Positions 31,222 through 43,845 of a DNA stretch of 64,000 nt are shown piece by piece. The stretch's first letter is position 1. The number at the start of each line of letters is the position of its first letter. The notes below the pieces were generated by a model. The model ran no database searches and had not been told where the DNA came from. It worked only from the letters and a program-made list of their open reading frames with translations. The position numbers and the translations under genes were made by a program. The DNA comes from Ustilago trichophora (taxonomy: Eukaryota > Basidiomycota > Ustilaginomycetes > Ustilaginales > Ustilaginaceae), in the NCBI GenBank assembly GCA_900323505.1, contig OOIN01000047.1, positions 620,001-684,000 of the forward strand, in the 5' to 3' direction.

Positions 31222-33153
31222 ATGCAGTTTGCTACTCGCATCGGCCTCCTGGCCGCCGCCTTCTTGGCGCTCGTCCCATACACACACGCCGCCACCGTCT
31301 CGGTCACACAGATCTCGTGTAGCTATCTCTATTTCACCCTCGGTCTCACAGCAGCAGAGGCTCAAAATGCACAGTACCTCGGTGTCTACCAAGGCACCAC
31401 CATGATCTCTGAAATCCAGTTCAACGCTGCCTATGCCAACACCAACTCGTATCAGTGGTATGCTCCCTTCTTCCCCGGAGTCACTCTCCAATCCGGTCCC
31501 CAGCAGATTGCTTTCCGTCTCCTCGACACCAACGAACGTCCCATCACCGCCTACAATGCCATCACCCAAACTATCAACTTCCAATGCGGCACCACCGTCA
31601 CCAGCTCGTCTGCTAACCCTAGCTCGCCCACCAACGGTTCCGGCAACAACGGTAGCAACGGCAACAATGGCTCGAGCGATTCCAGCAACAGCGGTTCCAG
31701 CTCGGGCTCCTCCTCTTCCACCGGCGCCATCGCTGGTGGTGTTGCCGGCGGTGTCGCTGCTCTTATCATTGTAGGCCTCATCGCTTTCTGCCTCATGAGG
31801 AAGAAGAAGAAGCAGCAGCGCGCACAGCAGAGTCGTCTTCGCAGCGACGAGGCCGACGAAGCCGCTTTCCGTGCTCCCAACAACGATTCCACCACTTCGC
31901 TCGCTACCGCCCCCGAAACCGCCAACACCCCCATGATGCGCGACGTCTCAACCAAAAACGTCTTTGCCGACCCTACGACCTCGGCTGTCTCTGGCGCGCC
32001 ATCGGGTACCTCGACCCTTGTTACCGCCAACAACCAGCCTGCTTCCAAATCGTCGTCGTCGACTGGTGCTGGTGCTGGTGTTGCCGCGGCAGCGGCAGGT
32101 GGTATCGGCGCTGCCGCGATCGCTGCTCGCAAGCAATCGCGGGAACAATCGCGTGCTCATTCTCCACTTTCGGAATCCAGCCCAACTTCGGAATCCTTCA
32201 AAGATACGCCAATGTCTCAAGCACCTCCTCCCGTTCCTGCTCTGCCTGCTTCTGCCCCTGCGCCATACCCCAAGCCTGCTTCCACCCAATCCAACGCTGC
32301 ACAGCCCGCTCCGCAGACACAACCACCAGCGTCAAGCCCAGCGACGACGACGACGACCGCTGCCAACGACAGCAACTCGTCGGCCGTTCCAGTTGCAGCT
32401 GGTGCCGGTGCCGCTGGTGTCACCGCTGCCGCCGCCGCCACTGCCGCCAAGGACAACAAGACCAAAGGTGGAAAGTGGGGTTTCAAGCGCGCCTCCAAGG
32501 ACATGGCCAACACCAGCAAGCCGCCTTACCCACAGGCTGTCCCTGAACCTATTGCAGTGCCCGCCGCGGCGTCTTCGTCGACGCCATCACCTCCTACGAA
32601 CAACTCGCCCGAGATGCCCGCTTCGCCGTCGCGCTCGTTCAAGGTGATCCAAAAGTCTGCAGCTGGTCCCAGCAGCGCCTCGATCGCGCCGAGCGAAAAC
32701 AGCTTGAATCGCGCACCCATCTTCCCACCTCCTCATTCCGGCCATGCGACACCCGCAGGTTCGATCCGCGGCAACAACTACTCGCGTGCTCCCTCGGTCG
32801 CCTCCATGTCGGCTGGCTTCACCGATGCTGCGCCACCTCCGCTTCCCTCGGGTGCGGCCTCCGTCTCTTCGGCTCCCGTCGGCGAATTCGGAGGCAACAT
32901 GGCCGGCATTGGCGCAGGAAGCCGTTCCTTCGGCGCTTCCTCCGGAAACTCGACCAAATGGCATCAACAGAGTTACAACATCATGCCCAACTTCAGCCAT
33001 CGTGCTTTGGCGAGATCCACCCAACTCGACGAAGACTTGATCTTTGGTCACCTAGGAATGGGTCTCAGCCCCCCCGCTCCTCCCCAACAAGCGGGCAATG
33101 GAAGCGAAACCGGTAGCTCAAAGAGTCGCACGGATCCTTTTGGCGATCGTTAA
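31222..33153 (+). CDS. Secreted-type single-pass membrane protein with small Cys-paired ectodomain (B)
   Basis: Single exon of 643 residues from the ATG at 31222, chosen because it begins a textbook signal peptide (RIGLLAAAFLALVPYTHA, cleavage expected after residue 23). An ectodomain of about 100 residues follows (VTQISCSYLYFTLG to TQTINFQCG) with two cysteines, C33 and C122, that could form a disulfide. Then come a Ser/Gly/Asn stalk, a glycine-zipper membrane helix (about 168-192, GAIAGGVAGGVAALIIVGLI), the stop-transfer MRKKKKQQR, and a 450-residue disordered tail rich in Ser, Ala and Pro. An ATG 12 codons upstream would bury the signal peptide. The ectodomain is not one I recognise. Helix and stalk closely mirror the gene at 26911, so the two may be related. 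Confidence 0.78.
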   Translation: MQFATRIGLLAAAFLALVPYTHAATVSVTQISCSYLYFTLGLTAAEAQNAQYLGVYQGTTMISEIQFNAAYANTNSYQWYAPFFPGVTLQSGPQQIAFRLLDTNERPITAYNAITQTINFQCGTTVTSSSANPSSPTNGSGNNGSNGNNGSSDSSNSGSSSGSSSSTGAIAGGVAGGVAALIIVGLIAFCLMRKKKKQQRAQQSRLRSDEADEAAFRAPNNDSTTSLATAPETANTPMMRDVSTKNVFADPTTSAVSGAPSGTSTLVTANNQPASKSSSSTGAGAGVAAAAAGGIGAAAIAARKQSREQSRAHSPLSESSPTSESFKDTPMSQAPPPVPALPASAPAPYPKPASTQSNAAQPAPQTQPPASSPATTTTTAANDSNSSAVPVAAGAGAAGVTAAAAATAAKDNKTKGGKWGFKRASKDMANTSKPPYPQAVPEPIAVPAAASSSTPSPPTNNSPEMPASPSRSFKVIQKSAAGPSSASIAPSENSLNRAPIFPPPHSGHATPAGSIRGNNYSRAPSVASMSAGFTDAAPPPLPSGAASVSSAPVGEFGGNMAGIGAGSRSFGASSGNSTKWHQQSYNIMPNFSHRALARSTQLDEDLIFGHLGMGLSPPAPPQQAGNGSETGSSKSRTDPFGDR

Positions 33154-33933
33154 CGAACGAGATGACGATTCAAAAAACTCGGCTTTTCTCTTCTTCTTCT
33201 TCTCCTTTCCCCAGAACAATTACTCTTCCTCCTCCTTGTCTTTTGTCCAACTTTTATACGATCTTTTTGTTTGTTTTTTCAACCGTGCATGTTTATCATT
33301 GATTTGAACTTTTCGTTATCCGTCTTTGCTTTTGGGCAAGGGTGTGGGTTCGCCATGTGATGGAGGCAGAGAATGAGGGTGAGACTGAGAGTGAGGGATG
33401 GGTTCGGATTTGATATTCGATGGAAGACTATTCTCCAACTTGTGTCATTGTGATTTGTAGGGATAAAAAAGGGGTCTTGTCTAACCCTTTAAGTGTACAG
33501 AGAGCGAGAGAGAGAGAGGTGGGGAGGTGGGGAGGTGGAGATGTCTTGTGCTTTGTTGTGGGGGTGTGCAGAATGAAAGTTCTCTTGAAAGAGATTGGGC
33601 AAAAGGAGCGATGCAAGATTGTGTGTGACTTGTTTATGCAAGTTTGTCAGGGTCAAAGTTATACTCTTGTAAAGCAGAAGGTTGACATCGAGGTTTTCTC
33701 ATTGCCAAAAGTGCACACGCAAAGACTCATCTTTCGCACCTTCCTAGCTTGATCAAAGAATCAAGATTTAAAAAAATGAAGAATAGAAGCCCAATATCTT
33801 TCAACATCCTCTCTCCCTACTCATGTCAATAACATCCATCACATTTCAACGCCATCAATTGCAAAGGCAAAGATGCAACAACAACCCACTACTTTTTCAA
33901 TTCTACCCCCCACTTTTTTGCTTACCACAACAA
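33154..33933. other. Intergenic, convergent 3' regions
   Basis: This 780-base gap lies between protein B and the CENP-Q candidate. It contains GA and GGGGAGGT repeats near 33500-33540 and no supported gene. Confidence 0.5.
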
Positions 33934-35624
33934 TCAGGTACGCAACAAGCTTCCCAATCCACGATCCAACTCTCGACTATAATTGCCAATCGTAAGCAAA
34001 GCATCGACCTCCATGTTGCCAGGATATTCGTTGCCATTTTTGACGAGTCTCCGTTGACGTTTAAGTTTGACAATATCGGATTCAAGACGCTCAAGATGCT
34101 GCGTTTGATGCGTGAGAGTCTGCGAAAGGTCGATAATCTGTTCTGCTTCAGGTAGAAGAGTCTTTTCCAGCTCCATCTGTGCGATTTCACAAGAGAAGAA
34201 CGAGAATTTTGTTTGGGTCAATTCAACGGGAACTCTTCTGTCTCCAGAGAGATTAACGGGCAAACTTACAATCTCTCCATTCATCCCAAGCGATAGCAAA
34301 TCGACACTTTGACCACTATTTTGCGACGCATTCAACAGCGAACCTTCCTCTTCGAGTCTCCAGGAGAGCATGCTACTCGCCAAATCACGTCTGGCCGCAC
34401 TGGCACCTGCACTTCCAACAGGAATGCGGGCAAGAGGAGGCACCAATCCAGATTCCAGCTTGGCGTCGATCCGATTCAAGGCGCGTGTCAAGGAATCGGC
34501 CACCATCGATCGGATGTTCTTTGGCATCGAATTGAGCAGTGGTCTGCATTGGAAAAGTGGGTGAATTTGGGGTCAGTATTGACACACACAAACGATGGCT
34601 GCGATTCGGGTACTTACATGGCAGTACGCCAGATCAACCCTCCTTCAGAGGTGACACATTCTCTCTCTTCTACGCTCAAACGTCGCCATTTGCGCAATCG
34701 CTCCTTTTCGCTCGGCCAACCTTTGCGCTTCTTGTTGGATTTACTTGCCGTCTTCTGCTGCATCCCATGACGACGGTCGTCGTCGTCTTCGTCGCCCGAA
34801 GACATGTCTCTGGTATCGGATTCGGCATCATCTCCATCAGAAGCGGAATCATCTTCGTCTTCCGAAACACCGTCGACCAGTGAGACTTCGGATTCCGAGT
34901 CTTGTGCGTTTGGAATGGGTCTGATGTGCTTGTCTGTACGGGTGGAAGGAGCAGGGGCAGATTTGCTCTTTGGCAGACCTAATGCTGGAGCTTTGCTGGT
35001 GGGATTGGGTTTGTTGACGCTTCCCGGCGGTCTACCGCGACGCTTTGTTGATGAAGCAGACGCTGTAGTGGTGTTTGGTGAAGTGGCTAAGTTTTTGGGC
35101 GGTCTACCGCGCCGTTTTGGCGTGACGGCCGCTACGGCATCGGAATGGCGAGAACCCTTGGCTGGTTGTCGCTTTGGGGGGAGATCGGCAGAAAAAGAGA
35201 CACTGCTGCTGCTGGAGGTGTTGGGGCTGGTGAGAGTGCGGCTGCCAGGTGTAGTGAGGATGGATTTGGGCGGGCGTCCCGGGGGTCGCTTGGTAGGAAT
35301 AGTGTTTGTGCTCATGCTCGTGTCCGAAGTGAGGGCGCGCATGGCTGGAGTGGTGAGGGTAGATTTGGGCGGACGACCACGTTTCTTGGGTGCCGGTGTG
35401 GAAGCAGTAGCGATAGTGGATGCGAGCGAGATATCAGCTCTTCGATTGTTCGATGATGCCGCTACGGTACGGCGAGCAGGAGTGGGACCGCCAACGGTAG
35501 AGCTGAGCGAGACATTGGCATTTCGTCGTTGAGGTGACGACGATTCAAGCAGACGCGGGTCGATGTTGGAAGTGCTAGCTTCATAGGATGACGGTGGTAA
35601 ATCAGGTCTGCGAGAGCGTGGCAT
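33934..35624 (-). CDS. AT-hook kinetochore protein, CENP-Q (Okp1/Fta7) candidate
   Basis: Exon 1 is 34618-35624. An intron with GTAAGT donor and CAG acceptor leads to 34543, restoring Ile in WRTAIPLLNSMPKNIR. A second candidate intron (34177-34269) is an exact multiple of three, so the product is 507 residues if removed or 538 if kept. The N-terminal half is basic and disordered with four AT-hooks (RGRPPK at 82-87 and 172-177, PGRPPK at 115-120, RGRPPG at 196-201), then an acidic block. The C-terminal third is helical: IRSMVADSLTRALNRIDAKL, a GLVPPLARIP turn, and a coiled coil ending LESDIVKLKRQ. That order (RLxxKLxxGxxxPP, then long coiled coil) is the Fta7/CENP-Q pattern as I know it. CENP-Q pairs with CENP-U at the inner kinetochore. 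The family call is by pattern, not alignment. Confidence 0.65.
34177..34269 (-). other. Candidate 93-base in-frame intron in the CENP-Q candidate
   Basis: The segment starts GTAAGTTTGC, ends ATCGCACAG, has a pyrimidine tract and a TTGAATTGAC branch-like site, and has no stop in frame. Removing it joins GMNGEI to MELEKTLLPEAEQI, which gives a more continuous coiled coil. Confidence 0.6.
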
Positions 35625-36033
35625 GATGGCGGAGATGGTGATGGTGGTGTTGATGATGGTGGTGGTGATGGTGAGTGAGAGAGTGAATGAGGTGCTGTTC
35701 GACCAAAGTGTCAGAAAGCGCGATTTGGTTGTTTCTCCACACGGCGACCGTGCAGCCAATTCTGTCACATTTTTTGGTTGTCGAGAAATCCCAAAACGCG
35801 TCTCGACGCGACTCGACTCGACTCGACTCGACTCTCTTCAACATAGAGTGATGGTGTCGACCGCATTTATTCATCCATCCAGACATTCATTCATCCTACC
35901 ATCATCGACCAACACCAACAACATTGCCGCCTTACACACGTACGCTCTTACACCCCGGAAGCAGTCTAACAACAATACCTTCTGACGCTCAAGCACCGAT
36001 ATTAATCCCCCCCATATTCACCATTACACCGCG
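35625..36033. promoter_or_regulatory. Shared promoter of the CENP-Q and CENP-U candidates
   Basis: This 409-base gap lies between divergent starts. It holds a perfect ACGCGT (35796-35801) and a nearby GACGCG, then an ACTCG pentamer array (about 35811-35832). ATG/GTG repeats adjoin the CENP-Q start. ACGCGT is the fungal MBF cell-cycle box; its function here is inferred. Confidence 0.5.
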
Positions 36034-36231
36034 ATGAGCAGCAGGGGGGGAGGCAACACGTCTCGCGCCCGTGGCAGTGGCAGCAATGCCGCATCTCGTC
36101 CATCCGATATGACTGGTCCATCCTCACATCGATTTGCTGACCGTAGACAAGAACGCATGCGAGGCGCAGGTACCGCCGTTGCCATGCAGAGAGAGTTTCA
36201 GTTCAAGTTGCCGCCCAAGCGAACAGCAGCA

Positions 36232-36266
<35 letters not shown>

Positions 36267-37692
36267 CACAAGAACAAGCGAACATGCTTCAACATCGATC
36301 GACTCGGAAGGAACAGCGCGCAAACGAGGTCGACCGAGGGGCTCGGGTCCTCGGCAGAAGGAGCGCGCAGCAGCAGCACAACAATCATTTGGTCATGATG
36401 CTGCTGCTCCTGATTTCGGCGGCTTTTCACCACCGCCAGCAGATCAAGTCTCCCTCATGGAAGCATCCAGCAGCGTAGGTGTGGCACGTAGAGTGGCTCG
36501 ACCCCAAATCTCTGGACCGATCAGTAGCACTCCCGCCGCCTCAAGGATCCGCAAAGACCCCAGTTCAGCTTCAGCAGCATCGCGCCAAGGCCTTGTCAGC
36601 GCACAACGCTCTGACCTGGATCAAGACGAGCAGGAGTTGGGCAGCCAACTGGGAGATGCCGACGAGTTTTCCGGCTCAAGCGGCGGCGACTCTGGCGCGG
36701 CTGGAATGATAGATCCTGCATCCCCTGGCGACTGGCAAGGTGGCTTGGCCGGGGATATAGACGAGTCATTGCCCATAATTCCTTCCCCCTCTGCGTCTTC
36801 TTCGCACATCGATAACTCGGTCAGGCGCATGCGCCCCAGTGTAGGAGGAACCAGCGTCTCTCGTCTGAGCATTGCAGATACTACTACCCATGCCGATTCA
36901 CCGGCCGCACGTGCAGCCCAACGCAATCTCGACGCTCGTCAACGTCGACGTCAGGCCAGTCCTGGCGCGGAACGCTTGCCAACAGCAGCGGCAGCGAAAC
37001 GTCCCCGAGGTCGACCACCAAAGTCTACCACCATCAACCCCGCCAAACGTCCCCGTGCGCTTATCCAAGCACCCTCAGAGTACGGCGATGAGACGCTTGT
37101 GGATCGTACCATGGTCGAACGCCAAGCTCGCGTGTCATCTGTCTTTAATTCCCGCGGTAGTGGCGGTGTTATTGGTAGGAAAGAGATGCAAAAACGACTC
37201 AAACGAGCGCTCACCCTCGTCTTTTCAGCTTCGTCCTCCGATCCCTCCGATGCTGCCGATGATGATGATGATGATGATTCATCTCGACTTGCAGCCAGGA
37301 AAAAGCGCAAATCGGCCAAATATCTCAACGACGTCGACATTATTTGGAGCATTGTTGACGAAGAGCTTCGAAGTGCCATTGAAGAGCAACCTGCCAAAGC
37401 GCCCTTCCTTGCCTTGAAGACGCTCCGCAAATCGATTCGTTCCAACTTTCTCAATCTTAGCGAAAAGACGGACAGCCGAACCACCTTGATCTCGCAACTG
37501 CTCAGAGCAAGAAGGCAAAAGAGACAGCTGAGATCCCAAGTGTTTGCCAAAAGATCCGAATTGAACAAGGTCTCTGTCGAGGCAAAAGAGAGGGAGAAAG
37601 AAATGCACGATTGGAGTAACGAGGTCAAAGACGTAACAAGGGTCAATGGGTTTTTGCACTCGCTGAGGGATCATGCCACTGCATGGACGTAA
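36034..37692 (+). CDS. AT-hook kinetochore protein, CENP-U (Ame1/Mis17) candidate
   Basis: Single exon, 552 residues. The disordered N-terminus has an Ala run (GCA repeats), one AT-hook at 96-102 (RKRGRPR) and another near 322-328 (RGRPPK), with acidic and Ser-rich stretches between. The last 120 residues are helical. LNDVDIIWSIVDEELRSAI is followed by LALKTLRKSIRSNFLNLSEK, then LISQLLRARRQKRQLRSQVF and a Lys/Glu-rich coiled coil. This sequence of a D-V-x-I-x-x-I-V-D-E helix, a K-x-L-x-x-F-type helix and a basic coiled coil is how fungal CENP-U/Ame1/Mis17 proteins end. Ame1 and Okp1 form an obligate dimer that binds CENP-A nucleosomes and Mis12. The divergent neighbour fits the partner, which raises confidence in both. 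The call is by pattern. Confidence 0.62.
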
Positions 37693-38002
37693 ACTCCCGA
37701 CGTTTCAAAAGGCTTTGACTCGATCCTCAAGGGAATACTGTACTATATACTCTTCTATTCTGTATGATAGTCTTTGCAAGTCGGGCTATTTTGTGCTTCA
37801 TCCCAAGTTGCAAATGGCTGCATCAAGGCCAAATGGAAGTGTAAAAGAAACCATGAGTTTGAGCACACAGCCTGGCTGAGAAAAGCAAAGCAAAGCAAAG
37901 CAAAGCAAAGCAGAAGAAAGCATTGTGTATATAGGTGCGTGTTAAGAGTGATCGAAAGATCTTGTTTGGTACATCATTGTGCGCGGATGGGATTTTGATT
38001 GA
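37693..38002. other. Intergenic, convergent 3' regions
   Basis: This 310-base gap contains an AAAGC pentamer run near 37882-37911. No gene is seen. Confidence 0.5.
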
Positions 38003-39862
<1,860 letters not shown>

Positions 39863-40474
39863 GATTCTAGCTGTCTGGGAAAGTCGTGCGACGGCGGTTT
39901 GGTAGAATGCTGGCATTGGTAGTCAGGAACGAGGGAAAAACAGCAACGTCAAGGAAGTGTGTGTGTGAGTGTGTGTGTGTTGGCAAAAAAGGTGGGGTGG
40001 ACAACCAATCGATTTTGAGAGAGGTATCGATTTCGAAGAACCGTACGACTTTGGGCCGCTTGCTTGTCTTCCAACACACGCATGCACAGACACACACACA
40101 CACACGGTACATTGAAAGGTCAGCCCATTTTCGCACCGCTTTTCCACAATTTTTTTGGCGCAAGCGTGTCAGATTTTCATCCTCTATGCACCAATCCGGT
40201 CAAAGGCTCTTGCCACCATCAATCGAGTTGCCAATTCCCAGACAAGCAAGGTGATCAACAAGGCATGGACTGAAACGATATTGAGGTCATGATAGATAAA
40301 CATAGGAAACAACAAAGAATAAAAGTACAAAAGTGTGTGTGTGAGAGAGAAAGAGAGAGAGAGGGAGAGAAGAGAGAGAGAAGACAAATATCGAGACAAA
40401 AGGGGGTCAACATGAAACAAACAAAAACAAGGCTATGAGATGCTGGTTGAGTCAAAATGGTTAGGCCATGTTGC
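39863..40474. other. Intergenic between ERG10 start and zinc-finger gene stop
   Basis: This 612-base gap between two minus-strand genes would hold the ERG10 promoter and the 3' region of the zinc-finger gene. GT/CA runs lie near 39955-39981 and 40090-40106, and a GA-rich run near 40338-40384. No gene is seen. Confidence 0.5.
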
Positions 40475-42745
40475 TCATTTACCAATCGAAATCCTGGTGT
40501 TGTTGTTGTTGTTGTTGTTGTTGGAGGAGGAAGAATTGGAGCTGGAATGGGAATGCATGCTGATGCTGCTGCTCGGGGTAGTGCCAGTCGAGGCGTATAG
40601 CGAGATGGCTGATAGGGGAAAATTGCGACGCTCGCCGCCTCCGGGAAGCGATGCCATGTTGCGCTGTTGTAACGGCGCCGGAGGAGTAGACATAGGAGGA
40701 GGGCCGGGTGATTGCGCTTCCACTCGAGCCTGCAGCTGTTTGGCGATCCCCTGAACCTCTTTTGACAGGTTGCTCGACGAGGGTCTGCCGCCAGCGTGGC
40801 CTGCATGCTTAGTCAAGCTTGGTCCAGCTGCACTTCCAGTGGCAGCCGCAACAGACGATCCTCTCGACGTCGACACGGGCATACTATAACCATTTGTGCT
40901 GGAACCCATGGATCTCACGGCAGGCAACGTCACCGATGGGCCTGTGCCTGTGCCGCCGCCGCTCATCATGCCCGCTTGCCAAGTGCTCGTCCTCGGCGAA
41001 GAGACCAACGACGCATACGGCGCAATAGTGGTACTCGAAGGCGACCTGGACGTTGACGACGTCGGACTATCTTTACCATCGCACTGATGCCGATTGCAAG
41101 CATCTCGACGAACAAACGACCTGCCACAATTATCACAGCGGAATTTTTTCCCAGGCGTACCAAGCCCCAACGAAACCAACCCACCCGTATCGCCACCGAT
41201 CACTTGCTCTGGATCGCCATGGATGCCTGGTTCCGCCTCGTTCTCGTGAATGCTCGCCACATGCCGCTGAAGGTCATGCTTGCGGCTAAACGAGCGTCCG
41301 CCTTCCGATTTGCAACTCGGATAAGGACATGCAAAGGGTTTGGATCGATTCGGATCCGGATCGTGCGTGGAGAGATGCGTGTTAAGGTTGTAAGCCCGAG
41401 CAAAGGCCTTGTCGCACTTTGGGCATGGGAATCGTTTGACCGGTCCCGAACCTGACTTGGTGGATGCTGCTGCTGCCGCTGGAGAGGTTACAGCGGCAGA
41501 ACTTTGCGTGAATGGACCGCCGCCGCCAACGACGCTGCTGCTGTTGCTGCTACTGGATGCGACGCTGCACGTGTTGAAACTTGTTTGCTCTCTGGCAGCC
41601 GCCCTCGCCAACTCCTGCGATGCACGTGCGGCGGCAGCGGCAGCAGCAGCGGCGGCTGCGGCTTGCTGGATCGCCTTTTGTGCAGCCTCGGAATGTTGAT
41701 CGCCTAGCCGCTTGATGGCTGCAGCGAGCGCACGTTGATCTTGGCTCATTCCACCGAGCAAGTCGGCGTCGGCTTCAATCCCAATGGCCTTTGCGGCCGC
41801 AGCCAGATCGGCTCCCGAAAACGGCTCTGGTTGCTTGGTTGGTGGAGTAGATGCATCAATCAGGTCTGAGTCATCAATGTCGGCAATCAGCGCGTCGGCG
41901 GCTCTCTCTTCTTCTTCCCTCGTCATGATGATGGCCACGTCTTCCTGTTTCGTTGTTGTCGTCGCTGTCGTCGCTGTCGTTGCTGCAACATCCGCTGCGC
42001 CTGATGATGGCGACGATGGGGATGGTTCATGGAGCCTGACAACCTCTGCCGATGTTGCACGAACCGCTTTTTTGAGAGCTCGGTCGTGATTCTGTGGGAA
42101 CTGATACTGTGCAAAAGTGTTCTGAAAGCTCGGACCCGCTGAGATGGCTGCATCGACCGTTGAAACTTGGGTGTTGGGGGCTATCGTAGTGGGCAGTCCT
42201 CCTGCGGCTGGCACTTGCACTGGCCCTGCTGATGTTTGGATGAGTGCTGGCGCTTCGGCCGCGACATGGGCTGCTGGAGCCGGGCGCGCTGGATGCGCTG
42301 GCTGCGCATTGGCCTCGATGGCGGGAAGGGTTGTTGCAGCTGCGGAGGAAGAAGGTATGGACGGGAGCAGAGGCGCTGGTAATGGAAGAGAATGTGTTAT
42401 GGAATCGTTACCGGTGGTGGTGGTGGCATTGGCTACAACGGAAGTGGAAGTGGACTTGATGAGAGCTTCGACCTGTGCCTGAATGGACTGAGCGTCGACG
42501 TTGAGGATGGCGTTGTCGGTGGACGCAGCGCGACCAGACTGGGGATCCGAGACTGCGGCTGATGAGAGGGGCGTGGCTGTGATGGGAAGGATAGCATCAC
42601 TGCTGCCGAGTGCAGCCGAGAGATCAGGTACTGACGGCGTGGGGGCCAAGTCGGTGGAGGGCAGGCTCAAGGAGACGGGCAGAACGGAAGCGGAGGGGTC
42701 GGCAGATGCGTCGACGGCGGCGGCGGCGGCGGTGGTGGTGGTGGT

Positions 42746-42776
<31 letters not shown>

Positions 42777-42940
42777 AGCGCATGGTGAATCACGGGCAAA
42801 GGTAGGAGAGAGATGGATGCGGGAGCATTAGTTGCAGAGTCGGTGGAAGAGGAGGAGGAGGAGGAGGAAAAGGAGGGCGACGTGGTCGTGGCAAAGCGAC
42901 CACGCCCCGCCGAGTGTTGCTTGCGTGCAATGATGAGCAG
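40475..42940 (-). CDS. C2H2 zinc-finger transcription factor (5' end unresolved)
   Basis: The open frame codes about 821 residues. The C-terminal half has three zinc fingers: RFPCPKCDKAFARAYNLNTH, FACPYPSCKSEGGRSFSRKH (with an extended first loop) leading to QRHVASIH, and after a 35-residue spacer FRCDNCGRSFVRRDACNRH, whose second zinc ligand pair is H-Q-C. The first finger (KCDKAFARAYNLNTHLSTH) resembles Crz1-type calcineurin-responsive factors, but the spacer and third finger differ, so Crz1 identity is uncertain. The N-terminal half is low-complexity with Thr and Ala runs. No ATG occurs in frame before the middle of the protein (MTREEEERAAD), and the frame is opened by a TAG acceptor-like site at 42941-42943 after a pyrimidine tract. 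The true start must lie in an upstream exon I could not fix. Confidence 0.8.
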
Positions 42941-43830
42941 CTACGCAAGTCGGCCCAAGCTGAAGAGGAGAAGGAGAAGGAGGAGGAGGAGAAGGCCAGA
43001 AGTCAGCATTCGGTGGATTGTTAAATAGCTGCGGCATGACTGCGGTAGATCAGGGTCCAGATGGGGATGCAAAGTGTGGTAATGTAAGAACTCACCTTGT
43101 GCAGACACAAGCACTCTACTGGGCCGCCTTGTTGTGCGTTGTTTGTATGTGGATGCGATGGATGATTGCTTAATGGTATGTAAGTTGTACAACAAAGCTG
43201 CTGTTGTTGGCGGCGTTCATGGCGACCATAGGCTTCCACAATTGTGTGACCGCAGCAGCGGCAATATCCACAGATTGTAGCAGCAGTGTTGCTGTGACTT
43301 GATCCAAAGAAATGTCGAAAAAATCAAATCTCCTCTCTCTCTTAAAAAGCGGAAATTTCCATTTCCACATCCACGTGACATTTTGGCTTTTTCTCGCACG
43401 AGATATCAACAGAGGATTCCTGAGCCAAAGCAAAAAGACGAACAAGACGAATGAATGCACACCACAAGGTAATGGTCTCATGCAATCCTCGAAATCAACA
43501 AAGGTCTGGCGGTAGGCGGCGACGTGGCTTGGTATGTATTTTCAAAGTCGCCGAGATCAGCAAGTACTGTCTAGTGGAATCGGACCTTCATGTGTCTGAA
43601 AACCACGTGTGAAATAGGGGGGTGTCTCAATCCCACACGTTGCTGTATGGTGTAGAGCTAAGTACGGTAGCTCGAGTAAGAAGGTATCAAGTGACAAGTC
43701 GCCGAATTCCAATTTTGGCAATTTCGCCATTGAGAGGGCGTACAGCTAGATATGCAGACAAGTGCGATAAGCGAGGGTTGGCAAGAGGGTCAACCAAGTG
43801 GTGGGTGATGATCGCAAGTTGCATTGTGCA

Positions 43831-43845
43831 GTACTGTACAGTACA
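43831..43845. repeat. GTAC palindrome, copy 3
   Basis: Contains the perfect 12-base palindrome TACTGTACAGTA (43832-43843). Confidence 0.8.
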
